20,237 bases of DNA from an uncultured Bacilli bacterium. Lineage in GTDB: Bacteria; Bacillota_I; Bacilli_A; RF39; UBA660. The notes beneath the pieces are model-generated. The model was given only the letters and a program-made list of their open reading frames with translations. It made no database searches and had not been told where the DNA came from. The translations under genes were made by a program, and so were the position numbers. Where the stretch lies: positions 1 through 20,237 of the forward strand of contig CAJTZC010000022.1 of the NCBI GenBank assembly GCA_910583745.1, given 5' to 3'. This document shows positions 20,075 to 20,237 of the stretch, in pieces (the stretch's first letter is position 1; every line of letters begins with the position of its first letter).

Positions 20075-20237
20075 ATGAATAGTGAAATCCAAACTGTTGT
20101 TAAAAAGTTTAAAGAAGTAAGAGAAATATTAAAAAAGTTTGATAACAGGGATGAGGCAATAGAATATCTAGTTAATGAAACGAAATTATCAAAAGAAGAA
20201 TGTTCTACTGCTTATGATATCATTATGAAAATTGAGG
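20075..20237 (+). CDS. partial hypothetical protein, cut by the window end
   Basis: An open frame of 54 codons running off the window. It begins MNSEIQTVVKKFKEVREIL and continues through DNRDEAIEYLVNETKLSKEE to IIMKIE. All visible residues are charged and helical, with no membrane segment. The spacing of DEAIEYL and LSKEECSTAYDII suggests a small helical-bundle or helix-turn-helix-like domain, but I do not recognise a family. AAAGGAG (20058-20064) precedes the ATG at 20075; an earlier ATG at 20064 is out of frame and stops after five codons. It is the fifth small gene in a row built with the AAATTACAA-ribosome-binding-site junction. Confidence 0.6.
   Translation, partial: MNSEIQTVVKKFKEVREILKKFDNRDEAIEYLVNETKLSKEECSTAYDIIMKIE

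Noticed and set aside
17513..20237. CRISPR array or integron-like attC sites in the AT-rich region
   Set aside because: There are no regularly spaced repeats with uniform spacers, and the recurring AAATTACAA motif lacks the paired conserved arms of attC sites.

Overview
The window looks like a low-to-mid GC Bacillota (Firmicutes) chromosome. Evidence: AGGAGG-type ribosome binding sites, sigma-A-like promoters (TTGACA, 17 bp, TATAAT), an hrcA-grpE-dnaK-dnaJ locus controlled by CIRCE, a DnaK without the longer proteobacterial N-terminal insertion, and a HelD-type helicase. The N-terminally anchored surface protein with a YYYRG/WRIIR domain recalls uncultured gut Bacilli, but this placement is an inference.

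Layout. (1) 1-1690: an anchored surface protein and a bidirectional terminator. (2) 1702-3290: a minus-strand UvrX-type Y-family polymerase, then a 326-bp gap with two large dyads. (3) 3294-4312: an Rpn-family PD-(D/E)XK protein and its terminator. (4) 4343-8632: priA and a HelD-like helicase, apparently one unit, ended by a terminator. (5) 8660-8881: a 73-aa protein of unknown function. (6) 8899-16101: a heat-shock operon, hrcA-grpE-dnaK-pepF-dnaJ plus a 244-aa helical protein. It starts at a consensus promoter with two CIRCE-spaced dyads. Oligoendopeptidase F sits between dnaK and dnaJ, and a strong hairpin lies between dnaK and pepF. (7) 16088-17366: an RlmI-like methyltransferase and a 115-aa protein that may be related to part of the 244-aa protein. 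(8) 17437-17512: tRNA-Thr(CGT) with its own promoter and terminator.

Downstream of the tRNA (about 17590 to the end) the character changes sharply. The DNA is much more AT-rich, CpG and the GTC/ATC/TCG codons of the core genes become scarce, and genes are small and mostly unknown: a 97-aa protein, a coiled-coil protein, a 31-aa membrane peptide, an alkyltransferase-like (MGMT-fold) protein with PYWR in place of PCHR, a membrane protein with HEYIH, a small membrane reading frame with no usable start codon, and a gene cut by the window edge. I read this as an accessory island beside the tRNA. The motif AAATTACAA(TT) recurs after the stop codon of four consecutive genes here, usually just upstream of the next ribosome binding site, suggesting a modular build-up. 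It is the least explained signal in the window.

How the genes fit together: priA and helD link replication restart to RNA polymerase recycling; the HrcA operon couples the DnaK chaperone system with a cytosolic peptidase; uvrX adds damage tolerance. No CRISPR array, rRNA, complete insertion sequence or replication origin was seen.
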